From positions 124,001 to 188,000 of the forward strand of contig JACPOQ010000043.1 in NCBI GenBank assembly GCA_016191435.1: a DNA stretch of 64,000 bases, read 5' to 3'. The position numbers and the translations under genes are program-made. Positions 9,042-17,852 of this stretch are shown piece by piece. The notes below the pieces were generated by a model, which had not been told where the DNA came from, searched no databases, and worked only from the letters and a program-made list of their open reading frames with translations. Each line of letters opens with the position of its first letter. The stretch's first letter is position 1. This DNA is from Chloroflexota bacterium. GTDB lineage: Bacteria; Chloroflexota; Dehalococcoidia; Tepidiformales; Tepidiformaceae.

Positions 9042-9078
9042 CCTGAACTCAGTTCGCGCGCCACTGGCGGCTCCGGCT

Positions 9079-9106
9079 GACTCAGCACTCAGGACTCCGG
9101 ACTACT
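9079..9106. repeat. Four-unit heptanucleotide tandem repeat
   Basis: Units GACTCAG, CACTCAG, GACTCCG and GACTACT run head to tail and include the ndk stop codon. The same family follows the acyl-CoA dehydrogenase stop at 25866. Confidence 0.6.
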
Positions 9107-9560
9107 CAAAGATCCACCGGTCCGCGTCTCGCTCCCACGCCACGAACTCCTCGGGCGCGAAGAACAGCTGCGATTCGCGGATGCCGCTCACCGGGCTGTC
9201 GCTCGCGTGGACGAGGTTGCGTCCGCGTTCGAGCCCAAAGTCCGCGCGGATGCTTCCGGGCGCTGCGTCGGCCGGGTTCGTCGCGCCGACGATGGCGCGC
9301 ACTGCCTGGATCGCGCTCGTCCCTTCGAACACTATCGCCACCACGGGCGCGCTCGTGATGTATTCCACAAGGCCAGCGAAGAAGGGCTTGCCTTCGTGCT
9401 CGGCGTAATGCTTTCGCGCCAGGCTCTCATCGATGCGCATCAGCTTCATCGCGGCGAGGCGCAGGCCGCGCCGCTCCAGGCGGCCGATGATCTCGCCGGC
9501 GAGCCCGCGCTGCATCGCATCCGGCTTCACGAGCACAAGGGTGCGTTCTCTTGGTTCCAT
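9102..9560 (-). CDS. ndk: Nucleoside diphosphate kinase
   Basis: A 152-residue enzyme transferring the gamma phosphate between nucleoside tri- and diphosphates. It starts with the family's ERTLVLVKPDA block; the active-site histidine lies in NLVHASDS near residue 118 and is followed by the usual SGIRESQLFF helix. Length is slightly above the usual 135-150, with a short C-terminal WIFE tail. The ATG directly follows the tsaB stop, with GGAGG inside the end of tsaB, so it is the last gene of a tsaE-tsaB-ndk run. Confidence 0.95.
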   Translation of the reverse strand: MEPRERTLVLVKPDAMQRGLAGEIIGRLERRGLRLAAMKLMRIDESLARKHYAEHEGKPFFAGLVEYITSAPVVAIVFEGTSAIQAVRAIVGATNPADAAPGSIRADFGLERGRNLVHASDSPVSGIRESQLFFAPEEFVAWERDADRWIFE

Positions 9561-10190
9561 CTAACCTCCGGGGTTCGCCCGGCCGGACGCGTGCACTGCG
9601 GCGCGGCGCGGCCGGGTGATGTTCGGTTCTCGCAGATAAAATGCCTCGGAATCGCCGCCGCCCGCTTCGCCCAGCAGGGCGATACCCAAACGCAACGCGG
9701 CGCGGCATCGCTCTTCGGCCGTCACCTCGCAACTCCCGAGTGCCCCCGCGCCTTCGCCAGCGATGGGCCCCGCGAGCTCTTCGGGCCGCGCGATCCAGGG
9801 CATGCCCTGCAGGGCGCCGTTGCGGACATCCTGGGCGGCGAACTCGCCCCGCCCGGCGGGGTGGATGACCGTCAGATCACCGCAATCGACGGCGGCGGCG
9901 ACTGCCTCCAGCGTGCCGATGCCACGCAGCGGGATGCCGCGTGCGAGCGCGAGGCCCTCGGCCGTGGCCAGCCCGACGCGGAGCCCGGCATAGCTCCCCG
10001 GTCCGCGCACGGCGACGATGCCGGCGAGCTCGTCGCGGTGCGCGTGCAGCAAGCGGTCGATCGCGGGCAACAGCAGACGGGAGTGGTCCTGCGCGGCATC
10101 GGCGGACACCGAGGACGCGCAGACACCATCGATCGCGATCGCAAGGGCGAACGCGCTGGAGGCCGTGTCGATGGCGAGGACGGCGCTCAC
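9561..10190 (-). CDS. tsaB: tRNA threonylcarbamoyladenosine biosynthesis protein TsaB
   Basis: A 209-residue ASKHA-fold scaffold needed with TsaD and TsaE for t6A37 on ANN-decoding tRNAs. Visible hallmarks are LAIDTASS at the N-terminus and GPGSYAGLRVGLATAEGLA at about 70-88. The GTG start overlaps the tsaE stop as GTGA. TsaB is a catalytically inactive paralogue of TsaD; no tsaD is in the window. TsaE lies directly upstream, and TsaC/Sua5 is at 55 kb. Confidence 0.9.
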   Translation of the reverse strand: MSAVLAIDTASSAFALAIAIDGVCASSVSADAAQDHSRLLLPAIDRLLHAHRDELAGIVAVRGPGSYAGLRVGLATAEGLALARGIPLRGIGTLEAVAAAVDCGDLTVIHPAGRGEFAAQDVRNGALQGMPWIARPEELAGPIAGEGAGALGSCEVTAEERCRAALRLGIALLGEAGGGDSEAFYLREPNITRPRRAAVHASGRANPGG

Positions 10191-10660
10191 GCCGCAGTGA
10201 GGGTGCCCACGAGCTCTTCGCCGCGAGGCCCGCGTGGCAGGAAGCGGAAGCGCCGCTGGTGGTCGATATCGCCGTAGCGCAGCTCGATGACGAGCCCATC
10301 GCCGGGGAGCAGGTCCGCCCCGCGCTCGGGCCATTCGATGACCAGGACGCCGCGTTCGGCGTAATCCCACAGCCCGAGGTCGTCCAGTTCTTCCACGTCC
10401 TCGATCCGGTAGAGGTCCACGTGGAACAGCTTTTCGCGGCCCTCATATTCGTTCATGAGGACGAACGAGGGGCTGTTCACGGATGAGCTGCAGTCGAGCC
10501 CGCGGCCGATCCCTTGCGTGAAGCAGGTCTTGCCCGTGCCGAGGTCGCCGCTCAGGAGCACGATGTCGCCCTTGCGGAGCGCACGGCCCAGGCGCTCGCC
10601 CACACCGCGCGTCTCTTCCTCGTCGCCGGTCGCCAGTTCCAGTTCGTGTTGCTCCGCCAT
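10187..10660 (-). CDS. tsaE: tRNA threonylcarbamoyladenosine biosynthesis ATPase TsaE
   Basis: A 157-residue ATPase with Walker A GDLGTGKT near residues 38-45, the SPSFVLMNEY switch, HVDLYRIED and VLVIEWPE, all diagnostic of TsaE. It binds the TsaB-TsaD complex and its ATP hydrolysis resets the t6A synthase. The C-terminus is about 15-20 residues longer than short homologues. Overlaps tsaB by four bases. The ATG at 10660 begins just before the remains of an acetyltransferase gene. Confidence 0.93.
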   Translation of the reverse strand: MAEQHELELATGDEEETRGVGERLGRALRKGDIVLLSGDLGTGKTCFTQGIGRGLDCSSSVNSPSFVLMNEYEGREKLFHVDLYRIEDVEELDDLGLWDYAERGVLVIEWPERGADLLPGDGLVIELRYGDIDHQRRFRFLPRGPRGEELVGTLTAA

Positions 10661-10714
10661 AGGGCCAGTATAGGGGCGGCGGGTTGTGGCGCTACTTGAG
10701 GCCGCACGGGGCCA

Positions 10715-10994
10715 TCATGGAAGCAAGACAATGAGCTGCCCGAAGATCTGGCGCCCAATGCCCTGTCCCTGCCGTGCCGGCAACACCGTCATGTTGCCAA
10801 TGAACCCGATGGTCCCGAAAAGCGCGGCCATCCCCGCGCCCACGAGTCTCCCGTCGTCGCGCGCACAACACCAGCCCCTGCTCCTGCAACAGCGGCTGAA
10901 TCAACCAGCGGGCGCCGTCCCAGCCGATGAGCCGCCGGAGCGCCTCGACCTCCGCCAGGTCCCCCAGCCCGCCCTGGTCGATGACGATGGTCAC
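10715..10994 (-). pseudogene. GNAT acetyltransferase remnant with frameshift
   Basis: A GTG overlapping the citrate synthase stop (GTGA) opens a frame giving an N-terminal GNAT-like stretch (LAEVEALRRLIGWDGARW...LVLCA). Near 10858-10866 the frame must shift by one base: the next frame then reads RDDGRLVGAGMAALFG, a strand, NMTVLPARQGQGIG (acetyl-CoA-binding motif A) and stops at 10715. Without the shift the tail is Arg/His-rich and unlike a protein. Even with repair the gene stops soon after motif A, so motif B and the C-terminal strand are missing. Either a decayed gene or, for the shift alone, a base-calling error. Confidence 0.6.
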
Positions 10995-12130
10995 ACCGCG
11001 GAGCGTTGCGCGATTGGCGTGTACTGGCGGTTCTCGGCGCCCTCGTAGAGCGCGTTCGGCCGAACGAGGCGGTTGTCCGCGTACTGCTCCAGGAGGTGCG
11101 CGGTCCAGCCGGTGATGCGCGCCAGCGCGAAGATCGGCGTGTAGAGGTCGCTGGGGATGCCGAGCATGCGGTACACGGACGCGCTGAAGAAGTCCACGTT
11201 CGGGTAGAGCGGCTTCCCTTCGAGCTTCCGCCCGAGGTAATCGCGCAGCTTCAGTGAAAGGTCGAAATACCACCGATCCGGCGACGTCTCCGCGACTTCG
11301 TTCCCCAGCCGCTCGAGGATCACGGCGCGCGGGTCGGTGGTCTTATAGATGCGATGGCCGATGCCCATCACACGCTCGCCGCGGCCGAGGAGCGCCTCGA
11401 CGTACGGCGCAATGTTCTGCTCGTCCTTGATCGCGTCCAGCACCTTGTAGACGGCCTCGTTGGCGCCGCCGTGGAGGGGGCCTTTGAGGGTCCCAATCGC
11501 CGAGGCTATCGCCGAGTACATGTCGCTCAAGGTGGACCCGGTCACCATCGCCGAGAACGTCGAGGCGTTCATTTCGTGCTCGGCGTGCAGGATGAGCGCG
11601 ACATCGAAGACGCGCTTCGCGAGGTCCGTGGGCTCCGTCCCGGTGAGCATGTAGAGGAAGTTCGCCGCGTGGCCGAGGTCGTCGCGCGGCGACAGCGGCT
11701 GCTTGCCGTTGCGGAGGCGATCGTAGGCGGCGATAACAGTGGCCATCTTCGCCGTCAGCCGCGCCGCCGTCAGCTTCAGCTGCGCCTGAGTCAGGTCGCT
11801 CGATTGGGGGTCGATCGCGCCGAGCACTTCGACGGCGATCTCCAGCGTGCGCATCGGCCGGACGTGCGGCCAGAGTTCGCCCAGCAGCCGCGCGATGACG
11901 TCGTCGAGTCCTCGCTCCGACACGAGCCGGCCGTTCAATTCCGCGAGCTCCGTCTTGCCCGGGAGCCGCTGGTTCCAGAGCAGGAAGGCCACTTCTTCGA
12001 ACGTCGAGTGCTCGGCGAGGTCGTAGATGTTGTAGCCGCTGTACACGAGCTCGCCCTTGACGCCATCGATGCGGCAGAGCTTGGTAGCGGTGACATTGAT
12101 GCCTTCGAGGCCCCGGGCGATGTCGGGCAT
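10991..12130 (-). CDS. gltA: Citrate synthase (or 2-methylcitrate synthase)
   Basis: A 379-residue short type II-like citrate synthase condensing oxaloacetate and acetyl-CoA. Catalytic His/His/Asp are in GPLHGGANE, GIGHRIYKTTDPR and YPNVDFFS; LHAEHEMNAST is the family block before them. The length matches the Gram-positive/archaeal dimeric type rather than the 430-residue hexamer. AAGGAG lies 8 bases before the ATG. 2-methylcitrate synthases share all these motifs, but no prpB/prpD neighbours support that reading. Confidence 0.9.
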   Translation of the reverse strand: MPDIARGLEGINVTATKLCRIDGVKGELVYSGYNIYDLAEHSTFEEVAFLLWNQRLPGKTELAELNGRLVSERGLDDVIARLLGELWPHVRPMRTLEIAVEVLGAIDPQSSDLTQAQLKLTAARLTAKMATVIAAYDRLRNGKQPLSPRDDLGHAANFLYMLTGTEPTDLAKRVFDVALILHAEHEMNASTFSAMVTGSTLSDMYSAIASAIGTLKGPLHGGANEAVYKVLDAIKDEQNIAPYVEALLGRGERVMGIGHRIYKTTDPRAVILERLGNEVAETSPDRWYFDLSLKLRDYLGRKLEGKPLYPNVDFFSASVYRMLGIPSDLYTPIFALARITGWTAHLLEQYADNRLVRPNALYEGAENRQYTPIAQRSAV

Positions 12131-12392
12131 GCGGCAGATCTCCTTCGAGCGCGCCCCGTGGTGGGACGCGGGTCATTGTATACAGACACATGATTCTACC
12201 ATCGGCCCCGGCTATGGCGACATAGCCTCGCGCGCTTGCCGCGGGGGGAGGCGGCCGATTGCCCGTTACGTATTTATTTCGCATTGAAAGGCGACCGGCG
12301 CATCGGAACCATCGGGCGGGACACGTGCCCGCTGCGATAGAATCCACATCGCGGGAATGCCCGGACGGTCACTGAAGCGGAAGGAGGCGCCG

Positions 12393-13256
12393 GTGCCCCA
12401 GTTCGTTGAGTACTTTGGCCCGGTGCTCAGGGCTCTCGACGCCCTCGGCGGCTCGGGACGGCCGCGCGAGGTTGCGGACAAGGTGGCCGAGATGCTCCAC
12501 CTGACGCCGGAGCAACTTCAGGATGCCGCTCCCGGCAAGGAGCCCCGCTTCGCCAACCGCGTGGCATGGGCGCGGTTCTACCTGGTGAAGGCTGGATTCA
12601 TTGATTCTTCCGTGCGAGGTGTTTGGCAACTGACGGATGTCGGCCGGGAACGCCTGACGCTCGACGCTGGGACAGCGAACAGTATCTTCCAGTCCGTCCA
12701 CAGCCAGTTTGGCAAAGCCGATGCCGTAATCGACGAAACTCAGGACGAGCTTGATCCTCCTACTGAACAGTCCGATCCGGCTGGATTGACGCCTGCCCTC
12801 GACTATCGGGCGGATCTTCTCGGTCGCCCTGGCTCCATGTCGCCTGGTGGCTTCGAGCGTTTTTGCCAACGTCTCCTTCGTGAAGCGGGCTTTCAGACCG
12901 TCGAGGTGACAGGACGCGCCAACGACGGTGGTATCGACGGGATCGGCGTCCTCGAAGTGAACGCGCTTGTGAGCTTCAAGGTGCTGTTCCAATGCAAGCG
13001 ATATCAGGGCTCGGTGGCGCCTTCCCAGGTGCGCAATTTTAGGGGCGCAATGGCAGGACGTGCCGACAAAGGGATCATTCTCACTACCGGTACGTTTACG
13101 GCGGAAGCGCGAAAGGAGGCCGTCCGTGACGGCGTCCCGCCTATTGAGCTCGTTGATGGAGACAAGCTCGTCGCGATGTGCCAGTCGCTCGGACTCGGGC
13201 TCAAGGAGGTGCGTTCGTTCGCTGTGGACCCGCCGTTCTTCGAAGCGTTCGTGTGA
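12393..13256 (+). CDS. mrr: Mrr-type restriction endonuclease
   Basis: A 287-residue protein: residues 1-95 form a winged-helix-like Mrr_N region (LPxx-like opening, VWQLTDVGRE at the wing), a linker of about 55 residues, then the Mrr catalytic domain. There GGIDGIG supplies the active-site Asp and FQCKRYQGSV the QxK pair, completed by the K-rich VRNFRGAMAG and TTGTFTAEAR helix. GTG at 12393 is preferred over the ATG at 12357 because GGAAGGAGG sits five bases before it. Mrr enzymes cleave methylated DNA. No methylase neighbours, consistent with a solitary type IV enzyme. Confidence 0.88.
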   Translation: MPQFVEYFGPVLRALDALGGSGRPREVADKVAEMLHLTPEQLQDAAPGKEPRFANRVAWARFYLVKAGFIDSSVRGVWQLTDVGRERLTLDAGTANSIFQSVHSQFGKADAVIDETQDELDPPTEQSDPAGLTPALDYRADLLGRPGSMSPGGFERFCQRLLREAGFQTVEVTGRANDGGIDGIGVLEVNALVSFKVLFQCKRYQGSVAPSQVRNFRGAMAGRADKGIILTTGTFTAEARKEAVRDGVPPIELVDGDKLVAMCQSLGLGLKEVRSFAVDPPFFEAFV

Positions 13257-13377
13257 GGCAGCCGACCCAGCGCGTGGGGTCGTCCCCCGCTCCGTCCAGC
13301 AGGCAGCCGTTCCAGCGTAGTCATCTGGTGTAGATTGACGTCGTGCCCGCCTTCGCGAACCGCCCGGCTAACCACCC

Positions 13378-14730
13378 GTGACCGAGCGTTTCGACCTCGT
13401 CAGCCGCCCGTTGCCCGGCTGGTTCGACGACGCCAAGCTCGGGATCATGGTCCACTGGGGGCCGTACTCGGTGCCCGCCTGGGCGCCGCGCTCCGGCGCC
13501 ATCTGGGACCAGGCCGATCAGTTTCGCGACAACCCCTATGCCGAATGGTACCGCAACTCCCTCCACATCCCCGGCAGCCCGGTCCACATCCACCATGCCG
13601 ACCAGTACGGCGCCGACTTCGGCTACGAATCCTTCGGGCCAATGTTCAACGACGCCCACCGTTTCTGGGATCCTGGCGAGTGGTCCGACCTGTTCGCGCG
13701 CTGCAAGGCCCGCTATGTGGTCCCCGTGGCAAAACATCACGACGGCTTCCTGCTCTGGCCCAGTGCCCACCGCAACCCCCATGCGCCGGATGGCTACGCC
13801 GCCACGCGCGACCTCATCGGCGAGCTGGCGGCGGCTGTCCGGGGCCGGGGCATGCGATTCGGGGTCTACTACTCGGGCGGCCTCGATTGGCCCTGGAACG
13901 ACATCCCCATCCGCTCGTTCGCCGATTTCGCCGCCGCCATCCCGCGCGACCGCGCCTACATCGATTACGCGGTGGCCCACTGGCGCGAGCTCATCGACCG
14001 CTATGAGCCCGCCTGCATGTGGAACGACATCCACCTGCCCGGCCCGCGCGCGGAAGTGGCCGCGCTCATGCGCGACTACTATGCCCGCGTCCCCGATGGC
14101 GTCATCAATGATCGCTTCCGGTCCCGCGCGACGGCCTCGGGCCGCGAAGTTACCGTCCACCACGACTTCACGACGCCCGAATACCAGGCCATCGAAGGCG
14201 TCCCCGCGAAGAAGTTCGAAGCGGTGCGCGGCATCGGCCACTCCTTCGGCTACAACCGCGAGGAGGGCCAGGACGACTACCTGCGGGCGGAGCCGCTGGT
14301 CCACCTGTTCATCGACATCGTCAGCCGGGGCGGGAACCTGCTCCTGAACGTGGGTCCGCGGGCCGACGGCTCCATCCCGGAAACGCAGCGCGCCCGGCTC
14401 GAAGAGCTCGGCGCCTGGCTCGAAACGTGCGGCGAAGGGATCTTCGAAACGCGCCCGTGGCAGCGCCCGGCGGGCGCAACGCGCTCGGGCCTCGAGGTGC
14501 GCTTCACCACGTGTGGCGCCGTCACCTACGTCCACGTGCTCGGCACGCCCGCCGGCCGCGAGGCGGCCATCCTCAACTTCGCGCCCGCCGATGGCAGCAC
14601 GGTCGAGATGCTCGGGCACAGCGGGCATCTGATGTGGCGGCGCGAAGGCATCGACCTCGCCGTGCGCTTGCCTGAGCCGCTCCCTTCGCCCTACGCGGTC
14701 ACGCTGCGGATCACCGCGCCCCGGCCATGA
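13378..14730 (+). CDS. Alpha-L-fucosidase, GH29 family
   Basis: A 450-residue glycoside hydrolase. KLGIMVHWGPYSVP near the start, AKHHDGFLLWPS, RFGVYYSGGLDW and LLLNVGPRADG are GH29 signatures; the nucleophile is probably the Asp in MWNDIHLP at about 220. A C-terminal beta domain of about 100 residues follows. No signal peptide is visible, so it appears cytoplasmic. GH29 enzymes remove alpha-linked fucose. It stands alone; no fucose permease or fucose catabolism genes are nearby. GTG start. Confidence 0.9.
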   Translation: MTERFDLVSRPLPGWFDDAKLGIMVHWGPYSVPAWAPRSGAIWDQADQFRDNPYAEWYRNSLHIPGSPVHIHHADQYGADFGYESFGPMFNDAHRFWDPGEWSDLFARCKARYVVPVAKHHDGFLLWPSAHRNPHAPDGYAATRDLIGELAAAVRGRGMRFGVYYSGGLDWPWNDIPIRSFADFAAAIPRDRAYIDYAVAHWRELIDRYEPACMWNDIHLPGPRAEVAALMRDYYARVPDGVINDRFRSRATASGREVTVHHDFTTPEYQAIEGVPAKKFEAVRGIGHSFGYNREEGQDDYLRAEPLVHLFIDIVSRGGNLLLNVGPRADGSIPETQRARLEELGAWLETCGEGIFETRPWQRPAGATRSGLEVRFTTCGAVTYVHVLGTPAGREAAILNFAPADGSTVEMLGHSGHLMWRREGIDLAVRLPEPLPSPYAVTLRITAPRP

Positions 14731-14862
14731 CAGTGCGTATGGGACAGCCCCGGCGAACTCACATCGCCGCATGGATTCCCCCAGACCCATAGGCCTACAC
14801 GAAAGGAGCCGTCCCGTGCGGCGTGGCGGCGTTCGGCCGAGTTGACGATACGCGGCCGGGAA

Positions 14863-16005
14863 CTACAAATCCCAGATCTCGACCGCGGTGCCGCCCACGA
14901 TCTTCTTCGCGTTCTGCACGGTCGTGGCGGCGAAAATGTCCCGGATCGTCCTGGCCGTATACCCCAGCGTGCTCTCCGGGTGGGGGTAGTCGGAGGCCCA
15001 GAGCACCTTGTGCGGCCCCGTGTCGTCGAGCAGCTTCAGCCCGACCGGGTCTTCCTGGAACGTCGCGTAGCAGTTCTTCCACCAGTAGTAGCTGGGCGGG
15101 TTGGCGAGCTTCGGGTTCACTTCGCTTTCGAAGTCCCGGTAGATGCGGTCCGCATCGAAGAGCGCGGCCGGCACCCAGTGGCACCCGCCTTCGGTGAACA
15201 CCACCTTGAGCCCCGGGTGCCGTTCGAGGATGCCCGAGAACACCATCAGGCCGAAGAGCCGCCGGAAGGGTGCGAACGTTTGCATTTGGAACGTGCCCAG
15301 GGCGCCCAGCCCGCGCGTCTGGATGTTCTCGCCGATGTGGAAGGAGATGGGGTAACCGCTCTCCTCAATCGCGTCCCAGAGCGGCTCCATCGCGTGGCTG
15401 TTGTAGTAGACGCCAGGCGGCGACGACGGGATCTCCATCGCGTGGTAGCCCTGCGCGCGCAGCGCCTGCAGGTTGTCGCGCGCCGCCTCCGGCTGCCACC
15501 AGTTCAGGATCCCCACTCCGTAGAGCCGCTCCGGCGCGCCCTTGCAGTAGTCCGCGAGCCATTCGTTGTACGCCTTCATGCAGGCGTCCCGCAGCTCCAG
15601 GTTCTGGAGCCCCACCAGCGAAAGTGTCCTCTGGGGGAAAATTATCTCCTTATCGACGCCCTCGGCGTCGAGGTCGCGCAGCCGCTCATCGAGGTCTGCC
15701 ATACCCACGCGCCCCTCGACAAGCATCGTGTTCAGCCCGGGCACATCCAGCAGCCGGCCCTCGGCTTCGAGGTGCGAAAAACCGTCGTCGTCCCACCAGA
15801 GCCGCGGCGCATCGTCCTTGAACCGCGCCGGCAGCCGCTCCTTCCACAGGTCGGCGCTCTCCATGATGTGGCTGTCAGCCGAAACCACCACGGTGCCGGC
15901 CGGCAGGGGCGCGCCTTGAGGCGGGATCTCCCGCTCCCGCGGCCAGGCGATGGAATGCCCGGCAGCAGACGGGATCGAGGTTGGCGTGGGGATCAACGTG
16001 GCCAT
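14863..16005 (-). CDS. Amidohydrolase 2 family metal-dependent hydrolase
   Basis: A 380-residue protein of the ACMSD-like amidohydrolase 2 family. It opens with SADSHIME (a variant of the DxH metal site), has SFHIGEN and LKVVFTEGG further on, and ends with WASDYPHPEST, where the Asp is the expected last metal ligand. Family members hydrolyse or decarboxylate aromatic or ring substrates. The location three kilobases from pobA-pca genes suggests, but does not show, an aromatic substrate. Confidence 0.82.
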   Translation of the reverse strand: MATLIPTPTSIPSAAGHSIAWPREREIPPQGAPLPAGTVVVSADSHIMESADLWKERLPARFKDDAPRLWWDDDGFSHLEAEGRLLDVPGLNTMLVEGRVGMADLDERLRDLDAEGVDKEIIFPQRTLSLVGLQNLELRDACMKAYNEWLADYCKGAPERLYGVGILNWWQPEAARDNLQALRAQGYHAMEIPSSPPGVYYNSHAMEPLWDAIEESGYPISFHIGENIQTRGLGALGTFQMQTFAPFRRLFGLMVFSGILERHPGLKVVFTEGGCHWVPAALFDADRIYRDFESEVNPKLANPPSYYWWKNCYATFQEDPVGLKLLDDTGPHKVLWASDYPHPESTLGYTARTIRDIFAATTVQNAKKIVGGTAVEIWDL

Positions 16006-16087
16006 GGTCTGCTCCGGTCGCTGGACGGCGAAACAATTCGCCCCAGTCTAACAAACACCCGTGCACGAGAGCGAGACCAACGCGGCG

Positions 16088-16294
16088 TCAGTCCAGCTTC
16101 GTAACTTCGTCGATCACGCCAAGCAGAAACCTGATGTCGATGCGGTCGCCGGGCTGTGCGCCGCGGTAGATGCCCTCAGCGGCGACGCGGCCTTCGGTCA
16201 TGCGGTCGGGCTGGTCTTTTGTGGCGTAGAGGATCTTGAAGTAGCGCGTGCCGTGGATGTCGTAGGGCTGGATGGCGGCAAGGATCGCTTCCAT
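16088..16294 (-). CDS. Small hypothetical protein, 68 residues
   Basis: Encodes MEAILAAIQPYDIHGTRYFK... with an Arg/Asp-balanced, soluble composition and a predicted beta-rich fold (RYFKILYAT, RIDIRFLLGVID). Codon use is like the neighbours and the frame is closed by nothing else on either strand. I do not recognise the family. It lies 82 bases before the amidohydrolase on the same strand and could be co-transcribed with it. Confidence 0.55.
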   Translation of the reverse strand: MEAILAAIQPYDIHGTRYFKILYATKDQPDRMTEGRVAAEGIYRGAQPGDRIDIRFLLGVIDEVTKLD

Positions 16295-16438
16295 CGCCCA
16301 ATTGTAAGCGCCCGTAGGCGGTCAGGGGCGGCCGCGGACCGGCGCCTCGTCCGGCCGCGACGAACGGCCCCCTGAGATGCGCAATTTTCGAGACGGCGCC
16401 TCGCACGGCGAAGCCGGACTCAGTTCGCCGGGGTCCAA

Positions 16439-17074
16439 TCAGCCCCCGAAACCCTGGAGCCCGAAGGCCTGGTCGACTCCCGCCTGGCAGCCGTAGAAGA
16501 TCGCCGGGGGGATGTTGCCGCCCTGGCTCGGCCACCAGCGCACCAATTCTTCGCGCGCTGGCTGTTCTGGAACGTCTGTGTAGCCTGCGGCACGCAGGCA
16601 TCCAGCGAACATCTTCCGTGCATCTTTGAGGTCGCTCTCTGACGGGGCGTTGTACATGCTCCAGAGTTGGTCTATCAACGACAGATTCTCGGAGTAGCAG
16701 CTGCGGATGACCCCGTCGGCAGCGCCCGGGTCGTTCCCGGCGGGAAGCGCGACCGTCGCCTCCAGGCGCCGCCACTTGTTTGCGTGAGCCGGCTCTTCGA
16801 GCGTCCCGCCCGCGGCTACCTGGCAGGCGACGTACCGGCCGAACGCAGTCTCGTAATCGCTCCACGTCACGACACCGTCGGCAATTAACTCCTGCTGGCC
16901 CTGACTGATTCGAGCGTTGGACTCGGCGACCTCCGAGTCCGTCAATCGGAGGCCGTCTTGACCGGCCTGCGACTGATTCGAATTGATGAGGTACAGCCCT
17001 CCGCCGATAGCGGCCGCGATCGCCAGAGCGGCCGCGATCGCCAGGCCGGCCAGGCCAAACGTTGTGCGATTCAT
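16439..17074 (-). CDS. Membrane-anchored or exported protein with conserved cysteines
   Basis: A 211-residue protein with an N-terminal Ala-rich hydrophobic helix at about residues 7-29 (signal anchor), then an extracellular region with four or five Cys (VACQVAAG, IRSCYSEN, FAGCLRAAG, FYGCQAG) that may form disulfides. GGGAGGA precedes the ATG. The repeating spacing around Tyr/Cys (YVAC, SCYS, AGCLRAAGY) hints at a small helical disulfide domain seen in actinobacterial secreted proteins, but I cannot name a family. It follows the exported protein at 17091 by 16 bases, so they form an operon. Confidence 0.7.
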   Translation of the reverse strand: MNRTTFGLAGLAIAAALAIAAAIGGGLYLINSNQSQAGQDGLRLTDSEVAESNARISQGQQELIADGVVTWSDYETAFGRYVACQVAAGGTLEEPAHANKWRRLEATVALPAGNDPGAADGVIRSCYSENLSLIDQLWSMYNAPSESDLKDARKMFAGCLRAAGYTDVPEQPAREELVRWWPSQGGNIPPAIFYGCQAGVDQAFGLQGFGG

Positions 17075-17090
17075 GACGTCCTCCCAACGT

Positions 17091-17486
17091 TCAGGGGTGA
17101 ATGTAGCTGGTGCCTCGGTAGACTGCCGCTCCACACGTTCCGCCCGCGTTGCACAGGCTATGAGTCGCGTAGACCCCGCGAGTGGAAAAGCCATAGGGGC
17201 TGGCCGTGGTATTCGGTGAATTTTTCCAGCCAACGCATCCGGCGTATACATTACTCCCGACGACCCAGCTGCAACTCAAATAATACCAGCCACACGAGTT
17301 ACCGAAGGACGACACAGTTTCTGTTACTGGGTAGCCGATCAACCCGTGGCTGGTTCCTGTCCCATTGCAGCCCTCGCTATAGAAGTTACCGGTCGAGTCT
17401 CCCGGATGGGACGCAAGCGCCGCGTTTGACCCGATCGAAAGCAACAACGCGGCAAGCGTTGCGGCGAGATACCTTACCAGCCTCAT
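17091..17486 (-). CDS. Small secreted Cys- and Tyr-rich protein
   Basis: 131 residues. Residues 1-26 form a signal peptide (MRLVRYL, hydrophobic core, likely cleavage after ALA at about 25). The mature part is rich in Gly, Ser, Tyr and Cys (EGCNGTG, NSCGWYYLSC, YAGCVGWK, SLCNAGGTCG), eight Cys in all, suggesting disulfides. It has no acidic or basic bias. GGAGGAG precedes the ATG. No family recognised. First gene of a two-gene operon with the anchored protein at 16439. Confidence 0.75.
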   Translation of the reverse strand: MRLVRYLAATLAALLLSIGSNAALASHPGDSTGNFYSEGCNGTGTSHGLIGYPVTETVSSFGNSCGWYYLSCSWVVGSNVYAGCVGWKNSPNTTASPYGFSTRGVYATHSLCNAGGTCGAAVYRGTSYIHP

Positions 17487-17509
17487 CTTCTCCTCCGCCG
17501 CTCTTGAGG

Positions 17510-17537
17510 GATATACTGCCCCCCCCAAATCTTGCAA
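17510..17537 (-). promoter_or_regulatory. Possible promoter of the secreted-protein operon
   Basis: On the minus strand TTGCAA (17537-17532) and TATATC (17515-17510) are 16 bases apart, placing transcription about 20 bases before the ATG at 17486. The spacer contains a run of eight G. The rest of 17538-17852 holds no gene that I can see. Confidence 0.4.
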
Positions 17538-17852
17538 CGCAACAGTTCTTTACTGATCGTCAGAGATTTTACAACTGGGGATCCAAAGTGCGAAGGTTCG
17601 TTGGGTCCGTCCCGGCATCCCGCATGAGATGGGCGGGCGCCATCCCTTAAACTGAAACGATTCGTGACAGTTGCGGCGGGAAACTGCCATTGGGCGAGTT
17701 GTTACGTCGAGCGTGAATCGAGCGGACATTCGCCGTAGAGTTCGAGCCCGCGCCCACCTATGCCGGCCAAGCAGCTCATCGCCCGTTCCGTCCAGTCTCC
17801 CTTGACGCGTCCTCGCGCCGGTGGTCGAATCGCCGCACCGGAGGGGTACGCG

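Noticed and set aside
10692-11273. 193-residue frame through the acetyltransferase region
   Set aside because: It runs antisense-like through the citrate synthase end with Arg/His-rich sequence; only the short GTG-started part matches a GNAT fold, and only with a frameshift.
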